DNA from: Macrocystis pyrifera
Lineage: Eukaryota; Sar; Phaeophyceae; Laminariales; Laminariaceae
Reading direction: 5' to 3'
Length of the DNA stretch: 64,000 bases
NCBI GenBank assembly: GCA_031763025.1
Contig: JASSKH010000001.1
Location: 26,202,118 to 26,266,117 of the forward strand
Positions 44,574 through 56,390 of this stretch are shown here, piece by piece. Numbering within the stretch: position 1 is the first letter of the stretch; the number at the start of each line of letters is the position of its first letter. The translations under genes and the position numbers were made by a program. The notes under the pieces are model-generated. The model saw only the letters and a list, made by a program, of their open reading frames with translations, was not told where the DNA came from and made no database searches.

Positions 44574-44915
44574 CAATGATCACCCCATCACGTTGGGTTG
44601 TCACCCTCGCCGCTGATTGGACAAAAACACACTGCGTAACACCTACAGTACCTGCCTGGCATAACAATCACGTTCCGAAAGACAGAAGACAATCGAACCC
44701 ACAGCCGACACCAATCGACACCAACATACAAAACACCACACAAAACTAGGGGCGACAAAAACGAAGGCGATGATCGTCGGACGAACTCGCGAGCGCACCG
44801 CACCACAAAAACAGGAAACCTACTCTCTTCCATTCAACAGGGACACAAACGCTACCGCAGCACCTACGCACGTACAGCAGTACAACCATTCTTGAAAGAC
44901 CGAGCACACAAACTA

Positions 44916-45034
44916 TTACGGGGGACCATAGTAAATAGGACCAAATACTGTCAGTAAAATTTGGCAGGCGAGCATATAGGTTTTGTTTTGTGTGTACCGT
45001 TACCGTAGGTCTTATTTACTATAGTCCCCCGAAA
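44916..45034 (-). mobile_element. TTACGGGGG MITE, copy 17
   Basis: ACTA | TTACGGGGGACCATAG ... CTATAGTCCCCCGAAA | TG. The core is slightly longer (GTTTTGTTTTGTGTGTACCGTTACC). Confidence 0.88.
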
Positions 45035-45845
45035 TGTTAATACAACGTATGTAATGGTATGATACCAGTTATTAATAGCACGGCACCTGGTACCCTGACA
45101 TATACAATACGGAACGTACACTTTCGTCACGCAAGGGCATTCCACAAACAAAAGCGGCGGCGACTTCAACGCTCACTGCAGAGAGATCCAACAGCAGTGG
45201 CGCCGGCGATAGAGGCGGCGACACTTGCAACACCAACAAACCACACTACGCACAGCAGGCTTGCTCCAGAAAAGGAGGGTATGGTTGATACACATCAATC
45301 GTAGCACGATACTGCTGCAGCTTGCTTGATACAGCGATAGCTTAGCTTACCACGTATTCGAGGAAAATGGTTGAGGGTAACTGCTGCTGTGTAAAAGAGA
45401 GACGAAATACAGCAGTAGAACTTCCCCTGACCCTGAGCCAAATCCCAATCCAACCATTGTCACAAGTCGTGCGCGCGTGTGTGCCAACCATTTTCTCGAA
45501 CGAATGGCAAGCTCTTGCATTCAGATCCAGCGCATATCACACGCCACGCCGCGACAATACACACAAGCCACTGATCCAAGCACGCCCCGACCGTGAAAGA
45601 ACGATCCGAACACACCGATCGCGCCATCCGTCTGTCCAACAAATTTCCCCCCCCCGATTTTTTTTTTTTTTTCTGCCGAAAAAATTTCCCAGAATCTGCC
45701 AAGAAGTTCCCAGACACAAAATACGCCCATTTGCAATAAAAGCGGCTTTCCTTGCAGGCGGCATTACCGTACGGACCGGCCCGACGGAAAAAAAAAAATA
45801 AAACGCGCACCAGATACGAGGACTATCGATATCAATCTTTTTAGT

Positions 45846-45918
45846 ACTGCACTTGTACACGCGCACCTGAATTGACACTAACGCCAACAGCTTTGTCTCC
45901 AAAACAGGAGTGCAGTCC
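45846..45918. mobile_element. CTGCAGTCCCG foldback MITE, decayed
   Basis: Only the right arm is clear: CTTTGTCTCCAAAACAGGAGTGCAGTCC. Confidence 0.4.
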
Positions 45919-46322
45919 ACTGTTCTGAGTACGTGGACTATATACCTGGTACGCACTCTTCGCTTTTTTTTTTTTTCGTACGATATTCCATCTATTTTTT
46001 CTTATTGTGCTCGTCCATCGCTTGTTCCAGTCGAATCATCAGCAGCATCAGAAGCATCAGCAGCTGCATCATCGTCGAGAGCCCCTTTATGGGGACCATC
46101 TCTGCTCCTTGTTTGCGGGCTAGGATCCATTCCTGGTCGGAGCGAGGTACGGGTCTAGACCCAACCCAAGCCCTATAACCCTAACTCTACCCCTGACCCC
46201 AAATCAGACCCAAAGCGGCCCGGAAGGCGGGCGAGAAACGCCCAAAGGCGGGCGAGAAACGCGGCTGCGCCGCCTCTGCGTTCTTTTTGTTTTATTTACT
46301 CCAAAACCTGCGGACCACGATT

Positions 46323-46323
<1 letters not shown>

Positions 46324-46393
<70 letters not shown>
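46324..46393. repeat. C70 homopolymer
   Basis: Seventy Cs in the SR intron. The preceding bases (GGACCACGATTT) do not match the type A or B termini. Confidence 0.9.
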
Positions 46394-46541
46394 ACGTATC
46401 ATTATTATTAATAGTGAGTGCCGGCTTCCGGCAAAATTACCACAAGTATCCTACAGGATGAAATGTGAATACTCGTACTACTGCTGTGTCCAGATACATC
46501 AGCACCAGGCAGGTGTATGGGCTACATAAAAACACAAACCT

Positions 46542-46645
46542 CAAGTATTCATACAGGTATAACTTACACTAGGTACGCGCTAATTTCAGGAAATGTCAAG
46601 CATTCATACAGGTATACACCAGGTACGTGCTAATTTCAGGAATAT
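46542..46645 (+). repeat. ~62 bp tandem duplication
   Basis: AAG(T/C)ATTCATACAGGTATA...AGGTACG(C/T)GCTAATTTCAGGAA occurs twice. Confidence 0.8.
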
Positions 46646-47054
46646 ACAAATACAGCGCAAATGCCTGCGCTGTTTTGTTTACCTCGGCGGGCTATATGAT
46701 TACACACACGCACATCTCTCGCCTCAAGCTCAAGCCCAAGCCCCCCCCCCCAAAAAAAAAAAAAAAAAAAAAATCCATTGATTGACACGATAACCAGCCC
46801 CGCTAGCTCCTCCTGTACGCGGTGCGACTTATCAATAAACCAGTGCACCAGTAGACGACTTCGGCCCAGCTCGGAAAAAAGGTTGATCACTTCGACAAAA
46901 TGGTTGACAGCTTGGACAAAATCGATGATGGCTTGGACACTATGGTTGATACGTCGCGCACACAACTTTCTGATTGCAGATTCACCTACGACAACCATTG
47001 ACAACCATCCCCCCCACCCTCCGTCCCCAACAAGAGGTACGTAGCAGGAGGCAG

Positions 47055-47245
47055 CAAACCCTGCACGCGACTCGCTTCACACCTTACGGCGTTTCGTCGC
47101 GCGCTTGGTGTAAGCAATGCAATGTCCGCCTGGTCGGTGAAAACTCGACGTGCTCCGTCTCGGCATGGTAGGGATGCGAGGGTCTATGGTCATACCACTA
47201 CGGTCATGAATGGGCGTGAGTACCCCCCCCCCCCCCCCCCCCCCC
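47055..47245 (+). mobile_element. Retrotransposon 3' end, type A, copy 7, with a C23 tail
   Basis: CGCGACTCGCTTCACACC, GCGCGCTTGGTGTAAGCAATG, GGTCGGTGAAAACTCGACGTGC and GGGCGTGAGTA, then 23 Cs (47223-47245). It lies 60 bases downstream of an SR exon in plus coordinates, in the intron that follows it. Confidence 0.75.
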
Positions 47246-47305
47246 AGCCCCCACCCTCCCCCTTCCCGTAAAAGGTCCTGTCTCCCCTCCTCTCCCTCTC
47301 CTCAC

Positions 47306-47389
47306 CTTGCGCATGTGGTCTTTAAGGTCCTGCCAGCTAGCGCTCTGGGGCAATCCCGTCACCACCGTTCGGTATTCCCGTTTGGCGTC
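47306..47389 (-). CDS. SR splicing factor, exon with the first half of RRM2
   Basis: Twenty-eight codons, phase 0 at both ends: [20 protein letters not shown] and [18 protein letters not shown] is the diagnostic heptapeptide region of the SRSF1-type second RRM (SWQDLKD), which contacts RNA and SRPK1 in characterised homologues. Acceptor TTTGTAG|GACGCC; donor CGCAAG|GTGAGG. A C-rich tract (47415-47430 as G on plus) lies upstream of the acceptor. It joins the next exon to give ...HMRK-AGDVNYADV without a gap. Confidence 0.95.
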
Positions 47390-47863
47390 CTACAAAATGA
47401 TAAAGAAGGAGGAAGGGGGGGGGGGGGGGTACTAGGCATGAGGTATCAGGCACGTAAATCCACGGTACTAAATCGTAGATCATCATTGGCCCCAGGCGAT
47501 AAGCAGGAGAATTCTGGAAGAAGTCTGCGGTCACGTTGCCGGTCCGCTGATACATGTATGTAGCGTCCGCCAACAAGCACCAGAAGACGACACCGCCGTG
47601 ACAACGCTGGGCCCCGGAAAACAATCTACTGCGCGCCGCGGCGTTAAAAAGACCTTCCGGAATCGGGTCACCAAAACCATGTCGCGGGAGCGGGGGGGGC
47701 AGAGGGCGACCAAAAATACACCTGGCAATACATACCTGGTACATGCCACTTATGTGCCGAAATATAATCATCGTTCGGCTGGTGATATGATTACCCAAAC
47801 GGGCCTTACATTTCCGGACAGAGTGATGCCATATCAAAATATGCTAGGCGAGGGAAGGAACGA

Positions 47864-47902
<39 letters not shown>

Positions 47903-47908
47903 GGGGGG

Positions 47909-48003
47909 TGTAAGCATGTTATGCATAGCCGTGGTCGTACGACCATAGACCTTTGCATCCCCGCAACGCCGGGACGGAGCACGTCGGGTTTTCACCGATC
48001 ACG
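47909..48003 (-). mobile_element. Retrotransposon 3' end, type A, copy 8, with a C-rich tail
   Basis: Short copy: GGTGAAAACCCGACGTGCTCCGTCCC on the minus strand, then GCTATGCATAACATGCTTACA, six Cs, T and 36 Cs (G run 47866-47901 on plus). Confidence 0.7.
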
Positions 48004-48498
48004 GAGGGCGGGGGGGGCGGGGGGGGTATACACGACGAACGGCGGCACACGTAAGACCGTTCGTTCGTCCGTTCGTCCGATAGTCCGTCCTTTTGTTTGA
48101 TCGAGGACAAAGGCGGGAATAACCACTATAGGGAGTAGTACTCCATAGGGCGGCACGGCCGGCACAACAACACGAGAAAAAAAAAACATTCACAAGCACC
48201 CATCCATCGGACAAGGAAAAACAAGAGAACGAGCAAAAAAAAACAAAAAACAAATCAATCTCCCCTCCCTTCTCGAACAAGTCACGATGACTTTGCGAGA
48301 GCGGGAAGCGGCGGGTCTGTTTCTTTCGTCCGCCTATCCTCCCACCGCACAAGCATTCTTGTAACATATATGCACGTAAAGGCGGGGAGAAAACAGCAGC
48401 AAGCACGCGACAGCACAGTGACACCACAGATAGAAATCTCTTTCACCTGTGCCGAAAAGCCAGCACTCCAAAACTCTCAGAGCACCACACCCATTCCA

Positions 48499-48499
<1 letters not shown>

Positions 48500-48563
<64 letters not shown>
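48500..48563. repeat. C64 homopolymer
   Basis: Sixty-four Cs after CACCCATTCCAT. No retroelement terminus recognised. Confidence 0.9.
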
Positions 48564-48574
<11 letters not shown>

Positions 48575-49169
48575 CACCATTCCCGGAGTGTGTGCGAGAG
48601 AGCCAGCCGGGAGCTGCGAATGCTTTTTCCGTCCCACCTCACACGCAAACCAAGCAGGTAGCAGCAGCGGTTGCGTTTTATTTGCCCCTGCCTCTCGCTG
48701 CCTGCCCTTGGCCCCAGCTAGCAGCGTTTGCGTTTTATTTGCCCTTGCCTCTCTCTGCCTGCCCAAGGCCCTGCATCTCTCTGCCTCTGCCCTTGCTTTG
48801 CCTCGCTCAACGCTTTCTTTTTTGCTCTCTTCTCATTTTTTCTCGGGACGAAAAAAAACTCGAAAGTTGCTCGCAGCCTATAGCCAAAAAGGCATGCGTC
48901 ACCCGCCCACGTCCCGGTTTATTCCAGCCACTTTTAGCGTTATGATGGGATAAGCTTGGGGCGTCACCGGCCAAAAACAACGAGCCACGTCAGCGTGTGG
49001 TTCTTTGCGGTCAGCGGACGCAAAAGGGCGCGTGGTTCCGTCCCATCAGCGGAAGAACATAGGTCCCCCCCCCCGGCCCAACCCATCTTCCCCTCCCGTC
49101 ACAAAGAGAAAGCTAGCAGGTAGAGGTTGCTTATGCCCTCGAGTCCTCCCCTAGCGTCCTTACAGCAGT

Positions 49170-49565
49170 GCAGGCTCTCCAACCAAGCTAAACCCCTTTT
49201 CCAGCCAAGCTAAGCAAATGTCCAGCCAAGATAAAAGCACGGTCCATCCCAGCTAAGCTCTGTCCCGCCCAGCTAAGCAATGCCCAGCCAAGACAAAAAG
49301 CACCGTCCATCCAAGTTAAGCTCATGCCCGGTCAAGCTAAGCGCTGTCCCCAGCCAAGCTAAACCCTTTCCAGTCACGTCAAGCCCCCGCTACAGCCACA
49401 CCAAGCTAAGCACTGCCCATCCGAGCTAAAAGCACTTTTCCAGCCAAGATTAGCACCGTCCATCCGAGCGATAGCACTGCTGTCGAGCCAAGATAAAGCA
49501 TTGTCGTCGAGCCAAGCTAAGCCCAGTCCCGCCAAGTTAAGCAATTTCCAGCCAAGCTAGGTCTC
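49170..49565 (+). repeat. CCAGCCAAGCTAAGC minisatellite
   Basis: Many imperfect copies of (T)CCAGCCAAG(C/A)TAA(G/A)GC with variable spacers such as CACTGTCCATCC. No open frame. In an SR intron. Confidence 0.8.
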
Positions 49566-50544
49566 GTTAGCGAGCAAGCAGCAGCAGCAGCAGTGTCGAG
49601 GCAGACATTGTGTGTGTTTTCTCTTTCTCTCTTCCCGAGAAAGTAAAAGGTTTCCCCTGCTGGCTGGCTGCTCAGTCCAACATGCGTACCACTTCGGTTC
49701 CCCGGGGTTTCACAGCCATGGCGAGGGGGCTGCCGGGTGGGGTATGGGAGGGCGTGGAAAAAATGTACGTATAAGAAAACAGGTTAATAGCGGCAAGGGA
49801 CAAGACAAAACAAAACCACACAGAACAACACATACGGACACTAACACACAGAGACACACCGAACACACACGCACAAACGGAAGCGAGAAAAAAAACAATA
49901 AGAGACAAAAATAGATGAGCAAGGCCACCAGAATCCTTTCCCTCTCCGGTTCAGCCCTTTCCTCACGCTCTCTCCCTCCGCCCCTCCCCCTCTCCTTCCA
50001 TCCTTGCAAAGTTCCCATCGTGGTGTTCGTCCATCCTTTGGCAACTAAACTTCGCGATGGGCGCCAGCATCCCCCTCATCACCCCTCTCGGTACAGCCCA
50101 CGCCGAAAGTAACCCAAGCTCCCGCCGCCCTCCCCTCCCCGGCGCGCGCTGGCGTTCTCTCCTGATTCCTCTCGAACGAACCCGAACAGTCCATGACCGA
50201 AGCAACTGCTGAAAGTCTAAGCTCCCCCCGCCGCGTCCCGCCCCCGTTCCCGCGCGCGCCAGTATGCCTCCTGTCCACTCCAAAAAGCGCATACCCGAAG
50301 CGATCAAGCACAAGCCCGCCCCCGCCCCCGCCTGCGTGCCAGCATCCGTTCTTCTTTCCTCGATACAACCCATGCCAAAAGCGACCGGAAGACCCGCTTG
50401 GGCGAGCGAGTGGAGAACACGGCCATCCCACGTTCTTTTTTCTTCTTCAAGTTTTAGGAAACAAGGCCGACCCTCGCACCAACTCCCCCCCCCACCCCCC
50501 ACAAAAAAAAGCCTCGCTGGTGACCGTAGAAAAGCAGCAACGGC

Positions 50545-50629
50545 AGCAGCCGCCCCTCCACCCTCCGAAAAAGAAGCCTCCGCATCTCGTCAACGCCAAG
50601 CGCTGCGGTGGTTACAGAGAGTAGCTGCT

Positions 50630-50662
<33 letters not shown>

Positions 50663-50925
50663 GCAGCAGCCGCAGCAGAAGTCCTTCCCCCCTTCTAAAA
50701 ATCAGCCTGTACATCTCGTCAACGCCAAGCGCCGCAACAGCGTGGATGAAGTAGCAGCTGCCGTTGCTGCTTTAGTTGGTGGCCAGGTAGGGAGGAGGTT
50801 CCCAACCCCTCCCGCCTCCCAAAAATCACGCCTGGGCACGTCTCATCAACGTCGAGCCACAGCGATTCCGGTAGAGCAGCGGCTGTTGTTGTTGTTGCGA
50901 CCGACCTCGACCAGGTAGGCGGGCC
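50545..50925 (+). repeat. Triplicated GC-rich module with CAG array
   Basis: Three related blocks: CCTCCGAAAAAGAAGCCTCCGCATCTCGTCAACGCCAAGCG (50565), CTTCTAAAAATCAGCCTGTACATCTCGTCAACGCCAAGCG (50690) and CTCCCAAAAATCACGCCTGGGCACGTCTCATCAACGTCGAGC (50815). Blocks 2 and 3 end in CCAGGTAGG(G/C)GGG. Read on plus they give PPHLVNAKR-type peptides, which could be exons of an unknown gene; they lie in the SR intron, so a plain tandem repeat is as likely. Confidence 0.5.
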
Positions 50926-51368
50926 GCAAGCGGCTGAAGCTAGCGAACCCAACGATAACGATGGCAACAGCGGGGCCTAAAAAGACGAAAACAAACACAC
51001 ACACCAAGCAGGGGGCACGGCAACTCCGCACGGAAGGCACACCTCGAAAGAGAGAGAGCAAAAAAAAAAAAACAGGGAGACAAAAGCCGAGACAGATAAA
51101 GCACAAAAAACAAGGCACGACAAGAAAAGCAACAACAAAAACACAAGCCCGAAAAAAACAAACAAACAAACAAACAAACAAACAAACAAGGCAAGGCAAG
51201 AAAAACACATACAACACACGTACACAATACATACACGCCAAAACACTACCAAAAAAGTACAGATAAACATGGTTCTCGTCCAGCTCTAAACTGGACACCT
51301 ATGATACACGAAAAAAGGCAAGAAACCACATTCCGATTAAAAAAAAAAAAAAAAAAAAGAGTGCTCAC

Positions 51369-51655
51369 CGCCACCGAAGCCACCTCCGCCACCACGAGGT
51401 GGACCCATACCGCCTCCGCCGAAACCCCCACCCCCGCCACCATATCCGCCCCCGCCTCCACCATAACTTCCACCCCCGCCACCATAGCCTCCGCCGCCGC
51501 CACCATAGCCTCCGCCACCGCCACCATAGCCTCCGCCACCGCCACCGCCACCGCCACCGTAGCCGCCACCGCCGAAGCCGCCCCCGGCTCCGAACTCGCG
51601 CTTGCCGCGGGACATCTCGACGCGCAGTCGGTGCCCGTCGAAGTCATACCCGTCC
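51369..51655 (-). CDS. SR splicing factor, end of RRM1 plus glycine-rich linker
   Basis: Acceptor TGTGGCAG|GGACGGG completes Arg from exon 1 and reads DGYDFDGHRLRVEMSRGKRE, the classic end of the first RRM in SRSF1/SR34 proteins. Then comes a long FGGGG/YGGGG linker to MGPPRGGGGG. The donor is GGTGGCG|GTGAGC in phase 1. The next recognised exon starts in phase 0, so a small exon of length 3n+2 is missing between 51368 and 47390. Upstream in the transcript is a (TCC)n tract of about 165 bases, a large polypyrimidine stretch. Confidence 0.92.
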
Positions 51656-51702
51656 CTGCCACAGTCGTCGACACGCGCGAGAAGTCGAAGAGGATAAGGA
51701 GG

Positions 51703-51868
51703 GGGAGGAGGAGGAGGAGGAGGAGGAGGAGGAGGAGGAGGAGGAGGAGGAGAGGAGGAGGAGAAGGAGGAGGAGGAGGAGGAGGAGGAGGAGGAGGAGG
51801 AGGAGGAGGAGGAGGAGGAGGAGGAGGAGAAGGAGGAGGAGGAGGAGGAGGAGGAGGAAGAGGAGGAG
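51703..51868 (+). repeat. (GGA)n microsatellite
   Basis: About 165 bp of GGA with rare GAA/AGA changes. In the SR transcript it is (TCC)n about 50 bases before an acceptor. The Glu/Arg/Ser homopolymer frames are not genes. Confidence 0.9.
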
Positions 51869-52599
51869 GCGGTTTGAGTTTTTCTTTCGTCAGACCTTTG
51901 TTTCTTGTCTACCTGGTATATGATATGATATGTATCTGATGGAAAACACTTTCGCTGGAAAGTGTGCCATATGTGTAAATGTACACGTACATACCTGGTA
52001 CATATATGCTCGTACTCATACATATTGTACGTCGTTGCATTCTTTTTCGACGCGACAACTTTAGTTTCCGTACATGATACAGGATGTACGAATACTCGTA
52101 CTATTATATTGATATCAAGTGTTGGGATTACAGGGTTTTCCAAGTTTAGAAACATACATCCTCACCCCCCCCAAAAATGAAACAGCCAAAAACCGTGTAC
52201 TATGAATACATTAATACACCTTGGGAGGCATGCTTTCGGGTTGTCCAAACCTATATATATATATATTTGCATACCCGGCGGGTAACTAGGCTTGCCCCCA
52301 AAACAGCCACCCCTCCTATGGCCTCAGTGGTACTTGATACAAACCGCGCGCTTGGTGGGAGGATTGAATCTCATCGTGTCACCATGTTTTTTCGACGGAT
52401 TTTCATGTATTCATGGCCGTTCTAGCGCCTGCATCTCTCGTCCGGAAAAAATAATCACCGTTTCGAACTCACCACGAAAACCAAAAAGGTCCTTACGTTT
52501 CCCGACAGACTGGTGCTGGTCAATCTTCCCAAGCGTTCACGCATGGGACGTACCACGATCTAAACCAGCAGGTCATTTAATAGATAGCAGATAGATGCT

Positions 52600-53215
52600 A
52601 TATCTGCCGTCATGACATGCTGTGTACTATAGCTCCCATCAAACCAAGCTGTGCAGGATCTGTGCCGTGTAGATCCAGCCCGAGAAACGTGTATGCTACG
52701 AATCCGTCAGCTGTGACATGACGAATCAATCAATATGGTCAACAATGTTCCCAAGCTTTTCGAAAATCGGAAGAATCATGATCTACGACATCAGCAGCAC
52801 AAAATCTATAGTACAGCAGTAGATCGTATTTAAAAATTGCGGGTACGAGATGCTGAGCAAGATCTGTACGGTACAGTTCCAACTCACGAGACATGTGCTA
52901 GTGCACGCACAACGCACGGCTCCCACCTGGCAACATGATCTACTTGTACGTACATACCTGGTATCTATGTACCACGCAGATCATATGCATCACGCAGATA
53001 GATATTCTGAAGATCATATAAATCATGCAGACCATACAGATCGTGCAGATAATAAATAGCATGAAGATAATAAATAGCATGAAGATCATCTATTAAACAG
53101 ACCACGCAGAACACATAGATCACGCGGATAAAAAAATAATCGTGCAGGTCATGCCGCTCACACAGATCACACAGATCATGCACCCTATACATATATCATG
53201 CAGATCGTAGACTCA
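52600..53215 (+). repeat. GATCT-rich element, copy 5, with expanded CATGCAGAT-type units
   Basis: GCTGTGCAGGATCTGTGCCGTGTAGATCC and GACATGTGCTAGTGC...CAACATGATCTAC match the other copies. From 52970 onward it runs through many (AGATCATGCAG / AGATCACGCAG) units. Confidence 0.65.
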
Positions 53216-53930
53216 GTTATAGATATAATTCTGCTGAGGTGCTCGCTTGGTACATCCCTGGCCTCTCAAGAGCTCCCACTTGGACACCGTCTCCTCCAAG
53301 TACTTGCCGGTGAGAGCCTTTTGGGTTTGTATGTTAAGTGTGCATGCGTAAACCCAGAGCACGGCACCGCGGGAAAGCGCGGCGCCGTCGCGGGTGTCGG
53401 CGGGCGCTGGCGGGTAGAGGGGGGGTTGGAAGGAGCGCGGTCGCCGTTTTCGTGGCTAGGCATTGCGTGTGCATCAAGACACGAGGGAAGCACGAATGGG
53501 CTCTTGTCTGGCCTCCTGGTGTCAGTTGAAGATGATTGTACCAGTATGAGTCTGCAAGGGTCGTTTTGGGTTACAAAATACCCAAGCCGTGTCATTTTGG
53601 CGACCAAGCTGAATTTCAGAGAGAGCATCGCAGTCTGAGCACCAACATTGTCGAGCAGGCGAACGAGGGCCATGTTGAGTACCAGGCTTCACGCGAGGCG
53701 CGCGACGGGGCTCACCGGGGCAGAGGGAGGAAAGCTTTACCCGGACCCAATCGGCGGCGAGGTGGTCGCGAGAGGGGCAGGCAGCGTACGCGGCTGAGAG
53801 AAGTTCTGCTGTTCGACGTTTTTTTTTTTCCGACCGGCGCAAGGTGTTCCAATCAGGCAGGGAATAATTACATCACACAGGACGTTTTTTTTCTTTCTTT
53901 TTGATTCAATTTTCGTTTTCATTTTCATTG
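53216..53930. other. GC-rich stretch with unidentified open frames in SR intron 1
   Basis: Overlapping frames on both strands, coding-like composition, no family recognised. It could be retroelement-derived. Confidence 0.3.
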
Positions 53931-54164
53931 CTTTTTCGATGCCGTGCCGTGCTGTGCTCGCTCTTTCGTACATATCAAACGAAGATAAGGATGTACGTGC
54001 GTATACGCATGCGGCGTCCGGGTTGTTTTCCTTGGTAAATCATGGAGCTCTCGGAATTTGCAAGCCGCCTGTTTGCACCTATAACTGTTTGGAGCGTCTG
54101 CTCCGTTCCGTTCTTCCTTGTGAGCGAGCGCAACAGGCGGAACCGCCCGCTACGCGAAGCGCTT

Positions 54165-54255
54165 GTACACATCACGCAGACCACCTACATCATGCAGATC
54201 ACACAGGTCACATAGACCATGCAGCTCACATACATCACACAGATCATGCACGCAT
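54165..54255 (+). repeat. CATGCAGATCA-type units
   Basis: ACATCACGCAGACC, ACATCATGCAGATCACACAG and ATCACACAGATCATGCA: the same unit as at 52970-53210. Confidence 0.65.
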
Positions 54256-54659
54256 CTTCCCGAAATACGAGCAAGCTTTGAAGCGAGGTTATGAGCGAAA
54301 AGCCCCGAGCCTACCAAACGTCGGGTACGCGGGTTTGAATTTTCAGGTGCGACAATTTCGGCATCCACTTTTTTTTTTTTTTGGCAATTTAGATACACTA
54401 TTAATAGCGTACGTACTTCGTACCGGTACCAGGTACAGACAGTATCAACTGGCCGTGAATGTAATCACCCGTTTGGAGTACGATGTCAATACCAAACGGG
54501 TGTTATATTTCAAGACAAAATAGTGGAAGTATGTTTCCGTGTCCATTTCACTTGCTCTCTCCCACGGCTTCGGACGCTCGTCTACCTTCCGGACAAGCCC
54601 AGGCGCCACAGGCGCCCCTCCACCCCCCCCGACCCGACACCGTATGAACACCCAAAATA

Positions 54660-54661
<2 letters not shown>

Positions 54662-54699
<38 letters not shown>
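54662..54699. repeat. C38 homopolymer
   Basis: Follows ACACCCAAAATATG. The type A and B terminal sequences are not recognisable. Confidence 0.9.
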
Positions 54700-54701
<2 letters not shown>

Positions 54702-54934
54702 GGCTATTTTTCTCCATAACGCGGAGGGTGCAAACGTCGCGATCGATGTGTCTGCGGAAAAACATCTCGACAAGATCCGTAGCGAGGTCTCTACAAGAGA
54801 TCTGCGGAAAAAAAAAAAACCCATCGAGATCTGTGGAGAAAGATCTCGACACGAGATCTCGACAAGATCTTTTTCGAAAACCACCATTTTCGCTGTTGGT
54901 GCACGCCGCCCTTGGTTTCGAGCAAAACGCCTCG

Positions 54935-55045
54935 AAAATTCATCCCAGGGGGTGTGCTATCTTACCACACGGGTGATAGGGCCGGGGGTGTTGCCTTTAT
55001 CACACGGGTGATAGGGGGAGTGTTATCTTATCACGCGTATGATAC
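54935..55045. repeat. Tandem TATC-ACNCGGGTGATAG units
   Basis: GGGGGTGTGCTATCTTACCACACGGGTGATAGGG, then two further versions ending ATCACGCGTATGATAC. Related to the ends at 3476 and 33789. Confidence 0.5.
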
Positions 55046-55795
55046 ACGCCTTTCTGATAACCACGCATTGGGGGCTAGCACTTGCACCGTATGTACAGGG
55101 GGGAGAAAGGAGCCCAACGAGCAGAAGGTTCAGTATTCCCACCGTAAGTGGTGGAGGAGGGAGAGACGCCTGCTACTACACACGGCAGGGGGGGGGGGGT
55201 TCCCTCCACAACCCCGGTAGAATCGCTTGGCACAGATGGGGATTAACCAGAGTGCGGAGGTGTGCGGAATAATGCCCCGGTGTATTGGCCTTGCAAATAC
55301 CGGCAACATAGAAGGACCGCTGTTGTATCCGCCATCTGCATGTGACCCTGGATCTGAGTCACGAGAGGAAGGAGGCCTGGAGAAACAACGGCAAAGGTAA
55401 CATGAGAATACCTGATACCGAATGGGATTGGGGAAACAAAGAAAAACAAAACAAAAACTGCGACGGATCGACCGACGTTCGTCGAATCGTGCCAACCTTC
55501 CGTATGTGGGCTCATGTGGGCTATGTATGACCCTGCTGCCTATAAAAAATCAAAACTACGGAGGCCGCAACCGACGCTCTGGCGCGTTCAACGACGGAGG
55601 AAGAAATTTTCCCCGTCCATCAAACATCAAAGCCCCAAACTTCCGTCAGCAGGCACGGATGGCAATCTATTAATAGTTGTAGTCCCCCCGACCCCGCTTG
55701 CACTCATAAAAATACCTGGTACCTCGTATACACCGATACACCAACAAAGACGTTACTGGCACATGCCTTCTCCCCGCTTTTCTACAGCAATACTA

Positions 55796-55904
55796 TTTTA
55801 CGGGGGTCCATAGTTAACGGGACCAAATTTTGTTAGTAAAAATAGGTAAATATATAGGTTTTTATATAAACCAAAGGTCCTATTAACTATGGACCCCCGT
55901 AAAA
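55796..55904 (-). mobile_element. TTACGGGGG MITE, copy 18, with symmetric TT/AA extension
   Basis: ACTA | TTTTACGGGGGTCCATAG ... CTATGGACCCCCGTAAAA | TAGT. Both termini carry two extra bases (TT left, AA right) between the TA and the usual TTACGGGGG end. Confidence 0.9.
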
Positions 55905-56390
55905 TAGTTGCAAAGCTGAGGTGGCCATAAAATAAATACCCCGACAAAAAAAAAAACCCCGTTGCGTTGGTTCTGCATTCTCCCAGGTAAACCAGCAACC
56001 ACAACAGAGTATTATAGCATCACGTGTACCTGGAATAACACAGCGGTAAAATAACACATAATACCTGGTGTATCACAGGTACGAGAATACATACCTGGTC
56101 CACCTACAACAGTGTATCATACCGGTACAATAGTACACCAGTAAAATACCCGTACGTACGTGAAACAGAGAGAAAACAACGTAACCTGACGCTAAATATA
56201 CTAAGACTATACATACCAGCGGATAAAACAGCAACTGAAACATCAGACTTGAAAGCGCCTCACACTAAGGCGGACAGAGAGGGAGGGTCTCTAGAGGTAC
56301 AGCAGTATGATACCCTAGCAATTGGTAAGGGCCCACGGGCAAGCAACAACCCAGCGAGAAACCGAGGCCAACATGTTTCGGGGGGGGGGG

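Noticed and set aside
51676..51939. Long Arg/Glu/Ser-rich open frames
   Set aside because: All follow from the (GGA)n microsatellite in three frames on both strands.
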